This document shows, in pieces, positions 33,412-42,714 of a stretch of 64,000 bases of DNA; position 1 is the first letter of the stretch, and every line of letters begins with the position of its first letter. Location: positions 248,001 through 312,000 of the forward strand of contig NZ_JBGOSE010000004.1 in the NCBI RefSeq assembly GCF_041538045.1. The letters are read 5' to 3'. The notes beneath the pieces were generated by a model. The model ran no database searches and was not told where the DNA came from. It worked only from the letters and a program-made list of their open reading frames with translations. Position numbers and translations under genes: made by a program. The DNA comes from Aliiglaciecola sp041538045 (GTDB taxonomy: Bacteria > Pseudomonadota > Gammaproteobacteria > Enterobacterales > Alteromonadaceae).

Positions 33412-34788
33412 ATGATAAGCACTCGCAAACTTTCTTTCCTTGCAGCTTCAATCGGGGCTTTGATGCTTACTGGTTGTGGAGATGCAGAAACGACCATTCT
33501 CGAAAAAGAGTCGATTGAAGTGGATGATTCGATTGAAGATGATCATGATCACAGTGATGACCAATATCTAATTGAATCAATGGGCCGTTTGGCAGTATTA
33601 ACTGCCGACAGCAGCGCCGCTATATACGACTTGGACGATGGTGACGAGTTGGACACGTTTTCGCTAACTTATGCATCTAGCACACTAACTTCATCAGCGG
33701 ATTATCGATACGCAGTAATAGCAAGTCGCTCTGATGACTATGTAGGTTTTATAGATAGTGGTATGTGGCGTGAAGATCATGGTGAGCATTTGCATGACTA
33801 TGAACAAGCTCCAGCAATGAGCGACTATGAAATTACCGGTAGTCTGCCAACCCATATTATAAAACACGATGGTCAAATGGCGATTTTCTTTGATGGAGAT
33901 GCAGAATCAAATACACCGGCATCTGTAAAAGTTGCTACAGACACTGACATTAGCGGTGAAAATAGTGACCTGCCTACTTTGAATTACTCGGTAAACATGC
34001 ACGGTGCCGTTGAACCGAAAGGTGAGTATTTACTGTCTACGTTTCGTCGCGACGATGCTGAAAGTACTTCTGTAGCTAAAGTTCTTCCTGACCAAGTGGC
34101 ACTATATCATTTACACGACGGTGAGTATGAACAAGAGCTAGTGCTTGATGTACTTTGTCCTGATTTGCATGGCAGTGCTATCAATGAAAGTCACGCTGTA
34201 TTTGGTTGTGGTGACGGGGTACTCACTGCCCATGAGCATGAAGGTGATTATGAAGCTGAAAAAATTACCAATATTGACGTATTGGACGGCTTGAGAATCG
34301 GTACTATTTACGGACACGAAGAAAATGATACTTTTATCGGCATAGCTGCTGGCCATAATGGTGGTGAGTCAATTTTAATTAAAATTGCCCCTGAAGACAG
34401 TGAAATGGAAGCCCTAGAGTGGCAACCAGAAAGTGATGCAAGCCCTGTAGCTTATGGTTTCTCTTACGAAGGCGACATGTTTTTGGTGTTAGATAGTCAA
34501 GGTTATTTGAATATTCTAAGTGCCCATGACCATGACGGCGAAACACATTGGGAACTTGAGCAAAGTTTCGATATTACCGATGAAGATGTTGCCAATATGC
34601 CAGAAGGAATGTCTTTTAGCATGGCTGTAGCGCAAAACGGTAATTACGTGTACGTATCTGACCCAATTGCAGAACATGTTTTGCAAATTGATTTAGAAAC
34701 TATAGAGGTCGTAAGCGATATTGAGTTAGGTTTTGCCGCGGCCAGTATTTCTTGGTTAGGTATAGCTGAAGAAGCTCATGACCACTAG
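33412..34788 (+). CDS. AztD-like periplasmic zinc-chaperone lipoprotein
   Basis: This 458-residue lipoprotein (lipobox LTG-C22) has a His-rich N-terminal patch (DDHDHSDD, 43-50). The rest is a beta-propeller-like series beginning GRLAVLTADSSAAIYDLDDG, with later HGAVEPKGEYLLSTFRRDD, DLHGSAINESHAVFGCGDG and SAHDHDGETHW, ending in HDH. This layout resembles AztD, a zinc chaperone that hands zinc to AztC of an ABC importer. No AztABC or ZnuABC genes are in the window, so here it may accept zinc directly from the co-transcribed receptor. AAGGA precedes ATG. Assignment rests on overall pattern and context. Confidence 0.75.
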   Translation: MISTRKLSFLAASIGALMLTGCGDAETTILEKESIEVDDSIEDDHDHSDDQYLIESMGRLAVLTADSSAAIYDLDDGDELDTFSLTYASSTLTSSADYRYAVIASRSDDYVGFIDSGMWREDHGEHLHDYEQAPAMSDYEITGSLPTHIIKHDGQMAIFFDGDAESNTPASVKVATDTDISGENSDLPTLNYSVNMHGAVEPKGEYLLSTFRRDDAESTSVAKVLPDQVALYHLHDGEYEQELVLDVLCPDLHGSAINESHAVFGCGDGVLTAHEHEGDYEAEKITNIDVLDGLRIGTIYGHEENDTFIGIAAGHNGGESILIKIAPEDSEMEALEWQPESDASPVAYGFSYEGDMFLVLDSQGYLNILSAHDHDGETHWELEQSFDITDEDVANMPEGMSFSMAVAQNGNYVYVSDPIAEHVLQIDLETIEVVSDIELGFAAASISWLGIAEEAHDH

Positions 34789-34811
34789 TCATTAGGGTTT
34801 TATAATATATG

Positions 34812-34849
34812 GCCATGGTGGACTTTTACGTCTAACCATGGCTTTTTTT
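34812..34849 (+). terminator. Terminator after receptor-AztD operon
   Basis: The stem GCCATGGT / ACCATGGC, extended by an inner GAC/GTC, is followed by seven Ts. It closes the zinc island. Confidence 0.9.
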
Positions 34850-34913
34850 GTCTTTCAGAGCTTGGATTTTCACAATAACTTATGCAGTTTATTGCGTTGT
34901 CGTTAACTAATTT

Positions 34914-35603
34914 CTAATCCGAAGAAAAGTGCCCATTCATACGCAGAAATCGGGCTACCACAAGGGTTAAAAGCGCCCAGCCAATTCCCATTAACCAGCC
35001 TGCTAACACATCAGTTGGCCAATGCACCCCAAGATACACTCTGCTCACACCAATGGAAAAAGTAAATAGAATTGCAATCATATAGAAATAGCTTTTTACC
35101 CTGCGACGAACGGGCAAGTGGGAGAGCATTCCTGCTAACGTAAAGTAAACTAACGCTGATAACATGGCGTGTCCGCTTGGAAAGCTACTGGTATAAACAT
35201 AACTGCCATGGGGGACTAAGTCAGGTCGTGGACGCGTAATGCCATATTTCAATGAAAAGCTAACTATCATTCCAGAGGTAATCGCTAAGACCAATAAAGC
35301 CGCTATCTTAGGCTTGTTCTCAATAAGTAAAAATAAAGTCACGAATAAGGTAAAACTAGTCAGAATGGCCACTCCACCTAACGCGGTGATATCTCTCATC
35401 ATCTCTTCTACCCATTTAGGGCCAATGGGATCTGATAGGTCATTGGTGTCACGAAAGGCAAGAATAATGCTTTGATCTATTTGTGGTGTTCCCCCTGTAA
35501 CTGCAAACCCTGCTAATTCATAGAATATCCAAATAATCAGAGCAAATACGAACAGCAATATGAACTGCTTAATGTCAGATTTTTCCAAATCAAATTTTAG
35601 CAT
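34914..35603 (-). CDS. PAP2-family membrane phosphatase
   Basis: This 229-residue multi-helix membrane protein has the three PAP2 signatures: KYGITRPRPD, PSGHAM (with the His acid/base) and SRVYLGVHWPTDVLAGW. Family members dephosphorylate undecaprenyl diphosphate or phosphatidylglycerophosphate on the periplasmic face. The start at 35603 is chosen because AAGGAGGT lies a few bases upstream; a longer reading to 35672 would add 23 residues with no ribosome-binding site. It is monocistronic and convergent with the zinc island. Lipid I-cycle or general lipid-phosphate substrate cannot be decided. Confidence 0.9.
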   Translation of the reverse strand: MLKFDLEKSDIKQFILLFVFALIIWIFYELAGFAVTGGTPQIDQSIILAFRDTNDLSDPIGPKWVEEMMRDITALGGVAILTSFTLFVTLFLLIENKPKIAALLVLAITSGMIVSFSLKYGITRPRPDLVPHGSYVYTSSFPSGHAMLSALVYFTLAGMLSHLPVRRRVKSYFYMIAILFTFSIGVSRVYLGVHWPTDVLAGWLMGIGWALLTLVVARFLRMNGHFSSD

Positions 35604-35936
35604 TTCAGACCTCCTTAACGTTTTTCTTTTTTTGATAAGTGGTTTTGGGGGAACCAACATCAACCTGATCAATATAAACTATCACGTTTACGTAATATTC
35701 ACCTCATTAACACCATTGTAAAAATTGGAATGAAATTCCATTTCATGTACAAATTTAGCACGTCTTACTCGGCTATCTTTGTTTTCATTTAACTTGCTGT
35801 ATTTATTAAGTTTAAATTGAATTTAAGACTAAAGTCGTAGATCCGTTTTGGTCTCAGACGAGTTAATTAGAGGCGTTTTATTGGTATTCTGATATACACA
35901 TCAACCGATATACTTTACTGCAAGAGAGAACCAACA

Positions 35937-37451
35937 ATGTCAGCAACTTCTAGAATTCTTTGTCCGACACTTAAAGAGCGTGTAATGAGTGCAGAACAAG
36001 CCGCTGAATTGATACCCGCAGGTGCTAATATCGGCATGAGTGGGTTTACAGGGGCAGGTTATCCAAAAGCAGTACCAAAGGCATTAGCCGAACGTATCAA
36101 ACGGGTAAACGCAGAGGGAAATGACCCCTTTCGCATTAGTTTATGGACAGGCGCATCAACCGCTCCTGAGCTAGATGGGGTGTTAGCCGAAGTGGATGGT
36201 ATTGAAATGAGATTACCATTCCAAAGTGACCCTATTTGCCGTAACAAAATTAATACCGGCACTATGGACTATGTGGACCTGCATCTTTCTGAGGTGTCAC
36301 AATACGCATGGTCTGGCTTCTTAGGCAAAATGAATATTGCCCTTATTGAAGTGTCAGGAATACGTGAGGACGGTAAATTAATCCCTTCTTCTTCAATTGG
36401 TAATAATAAAACTTGGATCGAACAAGCGGATAAAATCATTCTGGAAGTGAATAGCAAACAGAATATTAAGCTTGAAGGTATGCACGATATTTATTACGGC
36501 ACTGCATTACCACCAAATCGCAAACCTATTATGCTAACTGATCCTGCTGACCGTATTGGTGAGTTTTATTTTGAATGTCCTCCTGAGAAAGTCATTGCAG
36601 TGGTTGAAACCAATGCCGAAGATAGAAACTCACCATTCAAAGCACCTGATGCTGTTTCGCAAAAAATTGCTCAACATATTCTAGACTTCTTCGAGCGTGA
36701 AATTGAAGTAGGTCGTTTACCGAAAGAATTATTACCAATCCAATCTGGTGTGGGCAATATTCCTAATGCGGTACTTGAAGGTTTAGATGCAGGTCCATTT
36801 AAAAACCTGTCAGCTTTCACTGAAGTTATCCAAGATGGTATGTTAAAAATGTTGAAATCGGGCACCTTGGGTGTTGCTTCAGCAACGGCATTTTCATTGA
36901 GTCCAGAAGGGCTGAAAGAATTTGACGAAAACATTGATTTGTACCACGACAAAATTATTTTGCGCCAACAGGATATCAGTAACAATCCAGAATTGGCTCG
37001 CCGTCTAGGTATTATTGCCATGAACGGTATGATTGAAGCAGATATCTACGGTAACGTGAATTCGACCCATGTAATGGGAACTCGAATGATGAACGGTATC
37101 GGTGGTTCTGGTGATTTTGCCCGCAACGGTTATTTGTCTATTTTCGTATCACCTTCAATCGCAAAAGACGGCGCTATCTCTTCTATTGTGCCTATGGTAT
37201 CCCATGTGGATCACACAGAGCATGATGTGAAAGTAATAGTAACTGAACATGGTTTGGCTGATTTACGTGGTTTATCTCCTCGTCAGCGAGCTAGAGAGAT
37301 TATAAACAACTGTGCAGATCCGAGTTACCGCCCAGCGTTGCAAGACTATTATGAAAGAGCATTACATTCAGGCCGTGGCATGCACACACCACATTTACTT
37401 AGCGAAGCCCTTAGCTGGCATGAACGTTATGAAAACGAAGGTCACATGTAA
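35937..37451 (+). CDS. Acetyl-CoA hydrolase/transferase family (succinate:acetate CoA-transferase-like)
   Basis: This 504-residue cytoplasmic enzyme of the Cat1/YgfH/AarC class moves CoA between short acyl groups (acetyl-CoA plus succinate, or propionyl-CoA plus succinate). Visible blocks are GMSGFTGAGYPKAVP, the CoA-binding QSGVGNIPNAVLEGL, and FTEVIQDGM, which probably holds the catalytic glutamate. Later blocks include VMGTRMMNGIGGSGDFARN, HGLADLRGLSPRQRA and the closing HTPHLLSEALSWH. Length fits the ~500-residue family. It is monocistronic with a terminator. The convergent cstA gene handles pyruvate, so both may serve overflow acetate/pyruvate balance. Confidence 0.92.
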   Translation: MSATSRILCPTLKERVMSAEQAAELIPAGANIGMSGFTGAGYPKAVPKALAERIKRVNAEGNDPFRISLWTGASTAPELDGVLAEVDGIEMRLPFQSDPICRNKINTGTMDYVDLHLSEVSQYAWSGFLGKMNIALIEVSGIREDGKLIPSSSIGNNKTWIEQADKIILEVNSKQNIKLEGMHDIYYGTALPPNRKPIMLTDPADRIGEFYFECPPEKVIAVVETNAEDRNSPFKAPDAVSQKIAQHILDFFEREIEVGRLPKELLPIQSGVGNIPNAVLEGLDAGPFKNLSAFTEVIQDGMLKMLKSGTLGVASATAFSLSPEGLKEFDENIDLYHDKIILRQQDISNNPELARRLGIIAMNGMIEADIYGNVNSTHVMGTRMMNGIGGSGDFARNGYLSIFVSPSIAKDGAISSIVPMVSHVDHTEHDVKVIVTEHGLADLRGLSPRQRAREIINNCADPSYRPALQDYYERALHSGRGMHTPHLLSEALSWHERYENEGHM

Positions 37452-37473
37452 ACTGTCACTTTCTCGTTAACCT

Positions 37474-37506
37474 AAAAAAACCTCTTAATTGAGGTTTTTT
37501 ATTTTT
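37474..37506 (+). terminator. Bidirectional terminator between CoA-transferase and cstA
   Basis: AAAAAACCTC-TTAATT-GAGGTTTTTT is a perfect stem with A and T tracts on the two sides. Confidence 0.9.
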
Positions 37507-37632
37507 TAGCCGTAAATAAAATGTTTATGCAGGGCCTCAAGTAGGGGTGACCTCAGCAAGTCACTTGAGTGCTAAAATCCTTGCTTCGTTATTTTAACAG
37601 GGCAATCAATTTGTTTGTCATGCTTGCATCGA

Positions 37633-39096
37633 TTAGACGGATGCTGCCTTGTGACTTTTATTTAGATATACCAAGAATATTAAGCCAAGAAGCACAACGG
37701 CTGCACCAATAGGTCGACCTAAGTCAGGAGAAAGGTTAAAACCAATTTCCGCGGTCATGATGTAGGAAATGGTGACCCCTGTAGCAATGACCGCAGGAAT
37801 ACTGGTGATCCAATGGAAAGTACCGCGGTCAAGCAAGTATTTTGTTGCCAACCACAATACGCTGGTGGATAACAGCATATTTGAGAACGCGAAATAACGC
37901 CAAATCACTGAGAAGTCCAACTTAGTCATAAAGTAGGCAATGGCTAAAATGGGCAACGCAAGTAATAAGCGATTCCGTATGCTCTGGGGGATATTAAATG
38001 CATCTACTATGGTCAGTCGTAACGAGCGAAATGCAGTATCGCCAGAGGTGATAGGGAATACGGCAACCGCTACAATTGCCATAATGCCGCCAAATAAGCC
38101 TAAGTAGCTATTGGCAATGTGGTTTACCACTAACCCCGGGCCACCAACATCTAGCATGGCTTTGAGTCCTGCATAGCCTTCTGGGAAAGCGGCGATGCCA
38201 GCCAATGCCCACACACAAGCTACTATGCCTTCACACATCATCGCGCCGTAATACACAGGTCTTACGTATTTTTCATTGGTTAAACAACGGGCCATAATTG
38301 GGGCTTGGGTTGAATGGAAACCACTGATTGCTCCACAGGTAATAGTCACAAACAACAATGGCCAGGTAGGTAAACCGTCCGGATTCGGTGCCAAAAAGTC
38401 GTGGGCATGGTCAGCTTCAAAATAAGCCATAAAATCACCCGCCATCGGTAGGTGTGGGGCATCAATGAGCAAGGCAATGGCAATCATGGTTGTCATTACG
38501 ATCATTAATAATCCAAAGATGGGATAAAACTTGGTGATAATCTTATCAATAGGTAAAAGTGTTGCTAGGAAGTAGTAACCTAAAATGACCAGTACCCAGA
38601 AGGTATTGTTGGCCAAAAAGGTATCTTGGAACGCGTCGAGGTTACTCAATAGGCCTGCGGGGCTCATGATAAACACCACCCCAACAAAAAACAGTAGCAT
38701 GGCGGTGAAGATAAGCATCAAAGCTTTAAAAATGATGTTGAAATAGTGCCCTGCTATTTCTGGTAAGCTTTTGCCGTCTTCTTTGATGCTCATGACACCC
38801 GAAAAGTAGTCGTGAACGGCACCACCTAATACATTACCTAATACAATCCAGACTAATGCCACTGGCCCATATAAAGCACCAAGAATAGGACCAAATATAG
38901 GTCCTACACCGGCAATATTCAAAAACTGAATTAAAAACGCACGGACAGGATGAACAGGGACATAGTCAACACCTTCACTAAAGCGTGTTTGAGGTGTGGC
39001 AACATTGGGGTCTATGCCAGCCTGTTTTTCAACAAATGGGCTATAAAATTTATAGCCCAGGACCAATATAGTAATACAGATAAAAAAGGTGAGCAT
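37633..39096 (-). CDS. cstA: CstA-family pyruvate/peptide transporter
   Basis: This 487-residue inner-membrane protein has more than ten hydrophobic segments. It carries CstA landmarks HPVRAFLIQFLNIAGVGPIFGPILGALYGP, split by predicted helices, plus GNVLGGAVHDYFSGVMS, the GFHSTQAPIMARCL segment and ITSGDTAFRSLRL. It is shorter than E. coli CstA (~700) and matches the compact class in marine bacteria. CstA proteins import pyruvate, and peptides in some species, during carbon starvation. It is monocistronic with a weak ribosome-binding site. Confidence 0.92.
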   Translation of the reverse strand: MLTFFICITILVLGYKFYSPFVEKQAGIDPNVATPQTRFSEGVDYVPVHPVRAFLIQFLNIAGVGPIFGPILGALYGPVALVWIVLGNVLGGAVHDYFSGVMSIKEDGKSLPEIAGHYFNIIFKALMLIFTAMLLFFVGVVFIMSPAGLLSNLDAFQDTFLANNTFWVLVILGYYFLATLLPIDKIITKFYPIFGLLMIVMTTMIAIALLIDAPHLPMAGDFMAYFEADHAHDFLAPNPDGLPTWPLLFVTITCGAISGFHSTQAPIMARCLTNEKYVRPVYYGAMMCEGIVACVWALAGIAAFPEGYAGLKAMLDVGGPGLVVNHIANSYLGLFGGIMAIVAVAVFPITSGDTAFRSLRLTIVDAFNIPQSIRNRLLLALPILAIAYFMTKLDFSVIWRYFAFSNMLLSTSVLWLATKYLLDRGTFHWITSIPAVIATGVTISYIMTAEIGFNLSPDLGRPIGAAVVLLGLIFLVYLNKSHKAASV

Positions 39097-39261
39097 TGCA
39101 GTGTATATCTCAGTTTAGGGACTTTCGAAAAAGAGCGCGGTAATCGCACTCCGCCTTTCATTTTATATAATGTATTGCGGGATAAAAATTGGCGTAAATA
39201 GTAACAAAGTCGGACTCAACAAAAAATGGAAAACATGGCTTATTAGTGGTTAAACCACAAA

Positions 39262-39286
39262 AAAGGGCTAACAAAGTTAGCCCTTT
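39262..39286 (-). terminator. Terminator after FecA-like receptor
   Basis: AAAGGGCTAAC / GTTAGCCCTTT stem with a run of Ts on the minus strand, just past the receptor stop codon. Confidence 0.88.
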
Positions 39287-39308
39287 CAATAAAAAACTGG
39301 CAATACAA

Positions 39309-41492
39309 CTAGAAGTTGTAAGTATAACCTAAGGTTGCAGACTGTGGCTTACCGGCGAATACTGAGCCGTGTACTCGCGTGGTCATATAGGTTTCGTCGA
39401 GTAAGTTATCTACTGTTAGGTATAGTTCAGAAGCGTCATTGATAAAGTAACGTGCTGATAAGTCAATAATGGTTCTCGCGTCAATTAACTCATTAAGCGG
39501 GATAACACCTTGCCCTGCTTTGGTACGCATCTTCGAAGTGTAACGCCCGGCTAATATTAGTTGCCAAGAGTTAGCTTGGACTCCAACAGAAAGATACAGT
39601 TGATCATCAGGCAAGTAAGTTAATGAATCCCCTTTTTGAACGTCATCCCAACTTTCAAAATCTGATGAGAAGTCTGAAGCAAATTCTGCATTAGTGTAGG
39701 TGTAAGCCAGTTTAACCGGAAAGCTTAGTTGGTTATTTTGTTTAAACTCATAACCTAAACTTAACTCTACACCGCTCACTTCCACTTCGCCTGCATTGTA
39801 TTGGTTGCCTATATTGTCATCGTCACAACCTTGTGCAGCGGTACAGTTACCGTGCATGTTGCTGTAATCTCCAATAAATACAATTGCCTCAGAACTAAAT
39901 GCATTTTGTTGATAGCGAAAGCCCGCTTCGTAATTCCAGCTTTCTTCTTCTTGCCCATCTGCATTACCTGGTGCTGCTGGGGAAAACCCTTTTTGCACAC
40001 CTGCTAATACAATCAGAGATGGGTTAACCTGGTAGGTTGCCGATAGTGAAGGTAAAACAGAGCTAAAGCTGTTCTCGATATCGGTATCAGCAACCCCGTC
40101 CCGAGCTGGGTTGGATTTGCCCCAATCTAAACGATTAGTGGTGACATCCTCAAAACGAAGACCAAGGGTTACTGCAAAATTGTCTATAGTGAAACGGTCT
40201 TGAACGAACATTGCCCAAGCTTCCGCGCTATCAATCCGGTTTGAATCTGTGCCTGGTATGCCACTTGAGGTGCGAGTCATAATTTGGTTTGTATCTAATT
40301 GGTATGTATCAGCCCATTGATAACGATCCATCTCGTCTTCGTGATAGCGCACACCAAATGCAAGCTCATGATTATCAAGGTAGTAGTTAAGTTCCGTTTG
40401 AATGCCTTGTGATAAATAATCACGGTTATTGGCTTTAACATCGACTTCTATTGGCGCAGTGATTAAACCTTGGTCAAAATCAGCCGCGGTTTGAATGCCG
40501 CCACCACTCAAGCTGTCACCATCAATGTTGTAGGCTTTATACCAATTACGATGGAAATCGTTGTAATAAGCCGTGGTGCTAACTGTTGCATCTGGATTGA
40601 AGGCAATTATGTGATTCAACTGAATCTGTTTGTGTTCAGTATTCATCTGATCTTTTTGTGAGGCTGAATAACGCATAAAGGGGCTTGTTGCATAATCTTC
40701 ATCCGTTAACCCCATATAGGTTTCGTTTGAGACTTCATCTGCATATTTCAGTTTAAGTTCAACAATTTGTTGATATTTAGCGGATTTGTCAGATTTAAAA
40801 CGAATTTTTGCCATAACATCATTTTTAACAAAACCGGTGTCGCCCCCCACACCATTGATATCACGGAAGCCATCGGCTTGGTAACGATACACTTCGCCTA
40901 CTGCGTCAACGCGTTCACCTTGACCACCTACATATCCATGTATTTTGCCAAAGCCATCTTGACCTTTAGCCACATCAATTTTACCCGCTAAAGCTTCCTC
41001 TGGAATTTCACGGGATAGCATATTGATGACACCACCAGTGGTGCGGGGGCCATACTTAACTGTAGAACTACCTTTTAATATCTCAACACTCTGCATACGA
41101 CCGGATGTTGGAAAGTAATAAGCTGCGGGAGAAGCATAAGGAGCAGGAGCGGCCAATACACCGTCTTCCATAATCGTTATTTTTTCAGAGCGATTTTGGC
41201 CTGTGCCTCGCATACCCAAGTTAGGACGTAAACCATAACCATCTTCTTCTTGAATATATACACCTGGGACGGCTGCCAAAGTACGCATAATATCGGTGTA
41301 CTTAAATTTTTCAATCTCAGCCTGGCTAATTAAATGAGCGCTACCAGGGACAGTATTTATTGGGTTTTTACTGCCAAAAATATGCATTTGTTCAACCTCT
41401 GTGTTTGTCGCATTATCATCTGCAACAACCCCAAATGTAATTAACAAAGCACTTGCTAGTAGGTTTAAACGCCAAGTGTTTGATTGATTCAT
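39309..41492 (-). CDS. FecA-like TonB-dependent receptor
   Basis: This 727-residue outer-membrane receptor has a signal peptide ending VVADD and a short N-terminal segment (no long regulatory signalling domain). The plug resembles the ferric-dicitrate class: LAAVPGVYIQEEDGYGLRPN, GMRGTGQNRSEKITIMEDG, APAPYASPAAYYFP, EILKGSSTVKYGPRTTGGVINM. The barrel ends GYTYNF. Without the FecA signalling domain and no fecIR nearby, it is not a FecIR-type sensor. CGGAG precedes ATG. A Fur-like palindrome lies about 35-55 bp upstream. Substrate is probably an iron-carboxylate, which is an inference. Confidence 0.9.
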   Translation of the reverse strand: MNQSNTWRLNLLASALLITFGVVADDNATNTEVEQMHIFGSKNPINTVPGSAHLISQAEIEKFKYTDIMRTLAAVPGVYIQEEDGYGLRPNLGMRGTGQNRSEKITIMEDGVLAAPAPYASPAAYYFPTSGRMQSVEILKGSSTVKYGPRTTGGVINMLSREIPEEALAGKIDVAKGQDGFGKIHGYVGGQGERVDAVGEVYRYQADGFRDINGVGGDTGFVKNDVMAKIRFKSDKSAKYQQIVELKLKYADEVSNETYMGLTDEDYATSPFMRYSASQKDQMNTEHKQIQLNHIIAFNPDATVSTTAYYNDFHRNWYKAYNIDGDSLSGGGIQTAADFDQGLITAPIEVDVKANNRDYLSQGIQTELNYYLDNHELAFGVRYHEDEMDRYQWADTYQLDTNQIMTRTSSGIPGTDSNRIDSAEAWAMFVQDRFTIDNFAVTLGLRFEDVTTNRLDWGKSNPARDGVADTDIENSFSSVLPSLSATYQVNPSLIVLAGVQKGFSPAAPGNADGQEEESWNYEAGFRYQQNAFSSEAIVFIGDYSNMHGNCTAAQGCDDDNIGNQYNAGEVEVSGVELSLGYEFKQNNQLSFPVKLAYTYTNAEFASDFSSDFESWDDVQKGDSLTYLPDDQLYLSVGVQANSWQLILAGRYTSKMRTKAGQGVIPLNELIDARTIIDLSARYFINDASELYLTVDNLLDETYMTTRVHGSVFAGKPQSATLGYTYNF

Positions 41493-41520
41493 TCTTTACT
41501 CCGATACTCTGGATATTTTT

Positions 41521-41549
41521 ATGTAAATAGAAATTATTCTTATTTACAT
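41521..41549. promoter_or_regulatory. Candidate Fur box before FecA-like receptor
   Basis: ATGTAAATA and TATTTACAT form perfect 9-bp arms about an 11-bp centre. The inner 19-mer (41526-41544) matches the Fur consensus at about 11 positions. Confidence 0.55.
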
Positions 41550-41748
41550 TGTAATTTTCGAGCATTTTACTCAAGAATTCGTTAAAAGCAATATAGATAA
41601 TGAATTATTTAGAACTGAATATTTAGAAGATATACGGTATGAATGAGATGCAGGAAAATTGTCACGGCCTTAAGGTGCGATAGGGAAGCTTAGTCTACTC
41701 GTCAGAATGATGGCTAGTTGTTTGTGAAGCGGGTTATCTAGCCTAGGG

Positions 41749-42681
41749 TTATTTACCGAACACTGACCAACCAGTTTTATAGGCCAATAATTCCAATGCT
41801 TTTGTACCCAGTTTACTATTGCCGATGGCATCTAGTCCGGGTGACCATACGCCGATGGAGGCATTTCCTGGAGCGACAGCTAATATGCCTCCGCCTACGC
41901 CACTTTTGCCCGGTAGTCCGACTCTAAAGGCAAACTCACCAGAGCCATCATAATGACCGCAGGTAAGCATTAATGCATTGATTCGTTTTGCCCGTTGTGC
42001 AGAAACAACCGTATAGCCAGTTATTGGATTTACCCCATTGTTGGCTAAAAATAGCCCTGCTTTGGCAAGTTGTGTGCTGTTCATGGCAATTGAACAATGA
42101 TGGAAGTAGGTACCCAAGACTTCCTCTACAGGGTTTTCGAAGTGACCAAATGAAGACATGAAATAGGCTAGGGAGGCGTTCCTTGCACCGGTTTCCAACT
42201 CAGATTTCGCCACTTTTTCATCAATCGCTATGCTGTCATCATCAGCGATATAACGCATAAATTGTATTATTTCGGCTAATACTTCTTTAGGTTGGTGACC
42301 TTGCATAATGAGGTCAGCAATTGTTATCGCCCCTGCATTAATAAAGGGGTTACGGGGTTTTCCTTGTTCGTGTTCAAGTTGCACTATGGAATTAAACGGG
42401 TCTCCCGAGGGTTCTCGACCGACTCTGTGCCAGATACTATCCCCCAACTTTCCCAGTGCCAAGGTTAGGGTAAAGACTTTCGATATACTTTGAATTGAAA
42501 ATAATTTGGCGGCGCAGCCCGCCTGATAAATCTCACCATTGGTTAAGGCCACGCTAATGGCAAATTGATTTGGGTCGATTTTTGCCAATTGAGGAATATA
42601 GTGTGCTACCTCACCTTTATCCTCAAGGTTCATCATTTCTTCAGCAATTTCATCGACAATTTGTTGCAAAGCTATCTCCAT
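41749..42681 (-). CDS. glsA: Glutaminase
   Basis: This 310-residue serine-dependent glutaminase converts glutamine to glutamate and ammonia in the cytoplasm. The catalytic motif FSIQSISKVF is at about 60-69, with further blocks RVGREPSGDPFNS, KPRNPFINAGAI, ELETGARNASLAY and GLPGKSGVGGGI. ATG at 42681 is preferred over a TTG one codon earlier; the ribosome-binding site is weak. It starts 33 bp after the end of the LLM oxidoreductase gene on the same strand and is probably translated from the same message. Confidence 0.95.
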   Translation of the reverse strand: MEIALQQIVDEIAEEMMNLEDKGEVAHYIPQLAKIDPNQFAISVALTNGEIYQAGCAAKLFSIQSISKVFTLTLALGKLGDSIWHRVGREPSGDPFNSIVQLEHEQGKPRNPFINAGAITIADLIMQGHQPKEVLAEIIQFMRYIADDDSIAIDEKVAKSELETGARNASLAYFMSSFGHFENPVEEVLGTYFHHCSIAMNSTQLAKAGLFLANNGVNPITGYTVVSAQRAKRINALMLTCGHYDGSGEFAFRVGLPGKSGVGGGILAVAPGNASIGVWSPGLDAIGNSKLGTKALELLAYKTGWSVFGK

Positions 42682-42714
42682 CAATTTGAGCTTGGCATTA
42701 GTGTTGATATTGTT

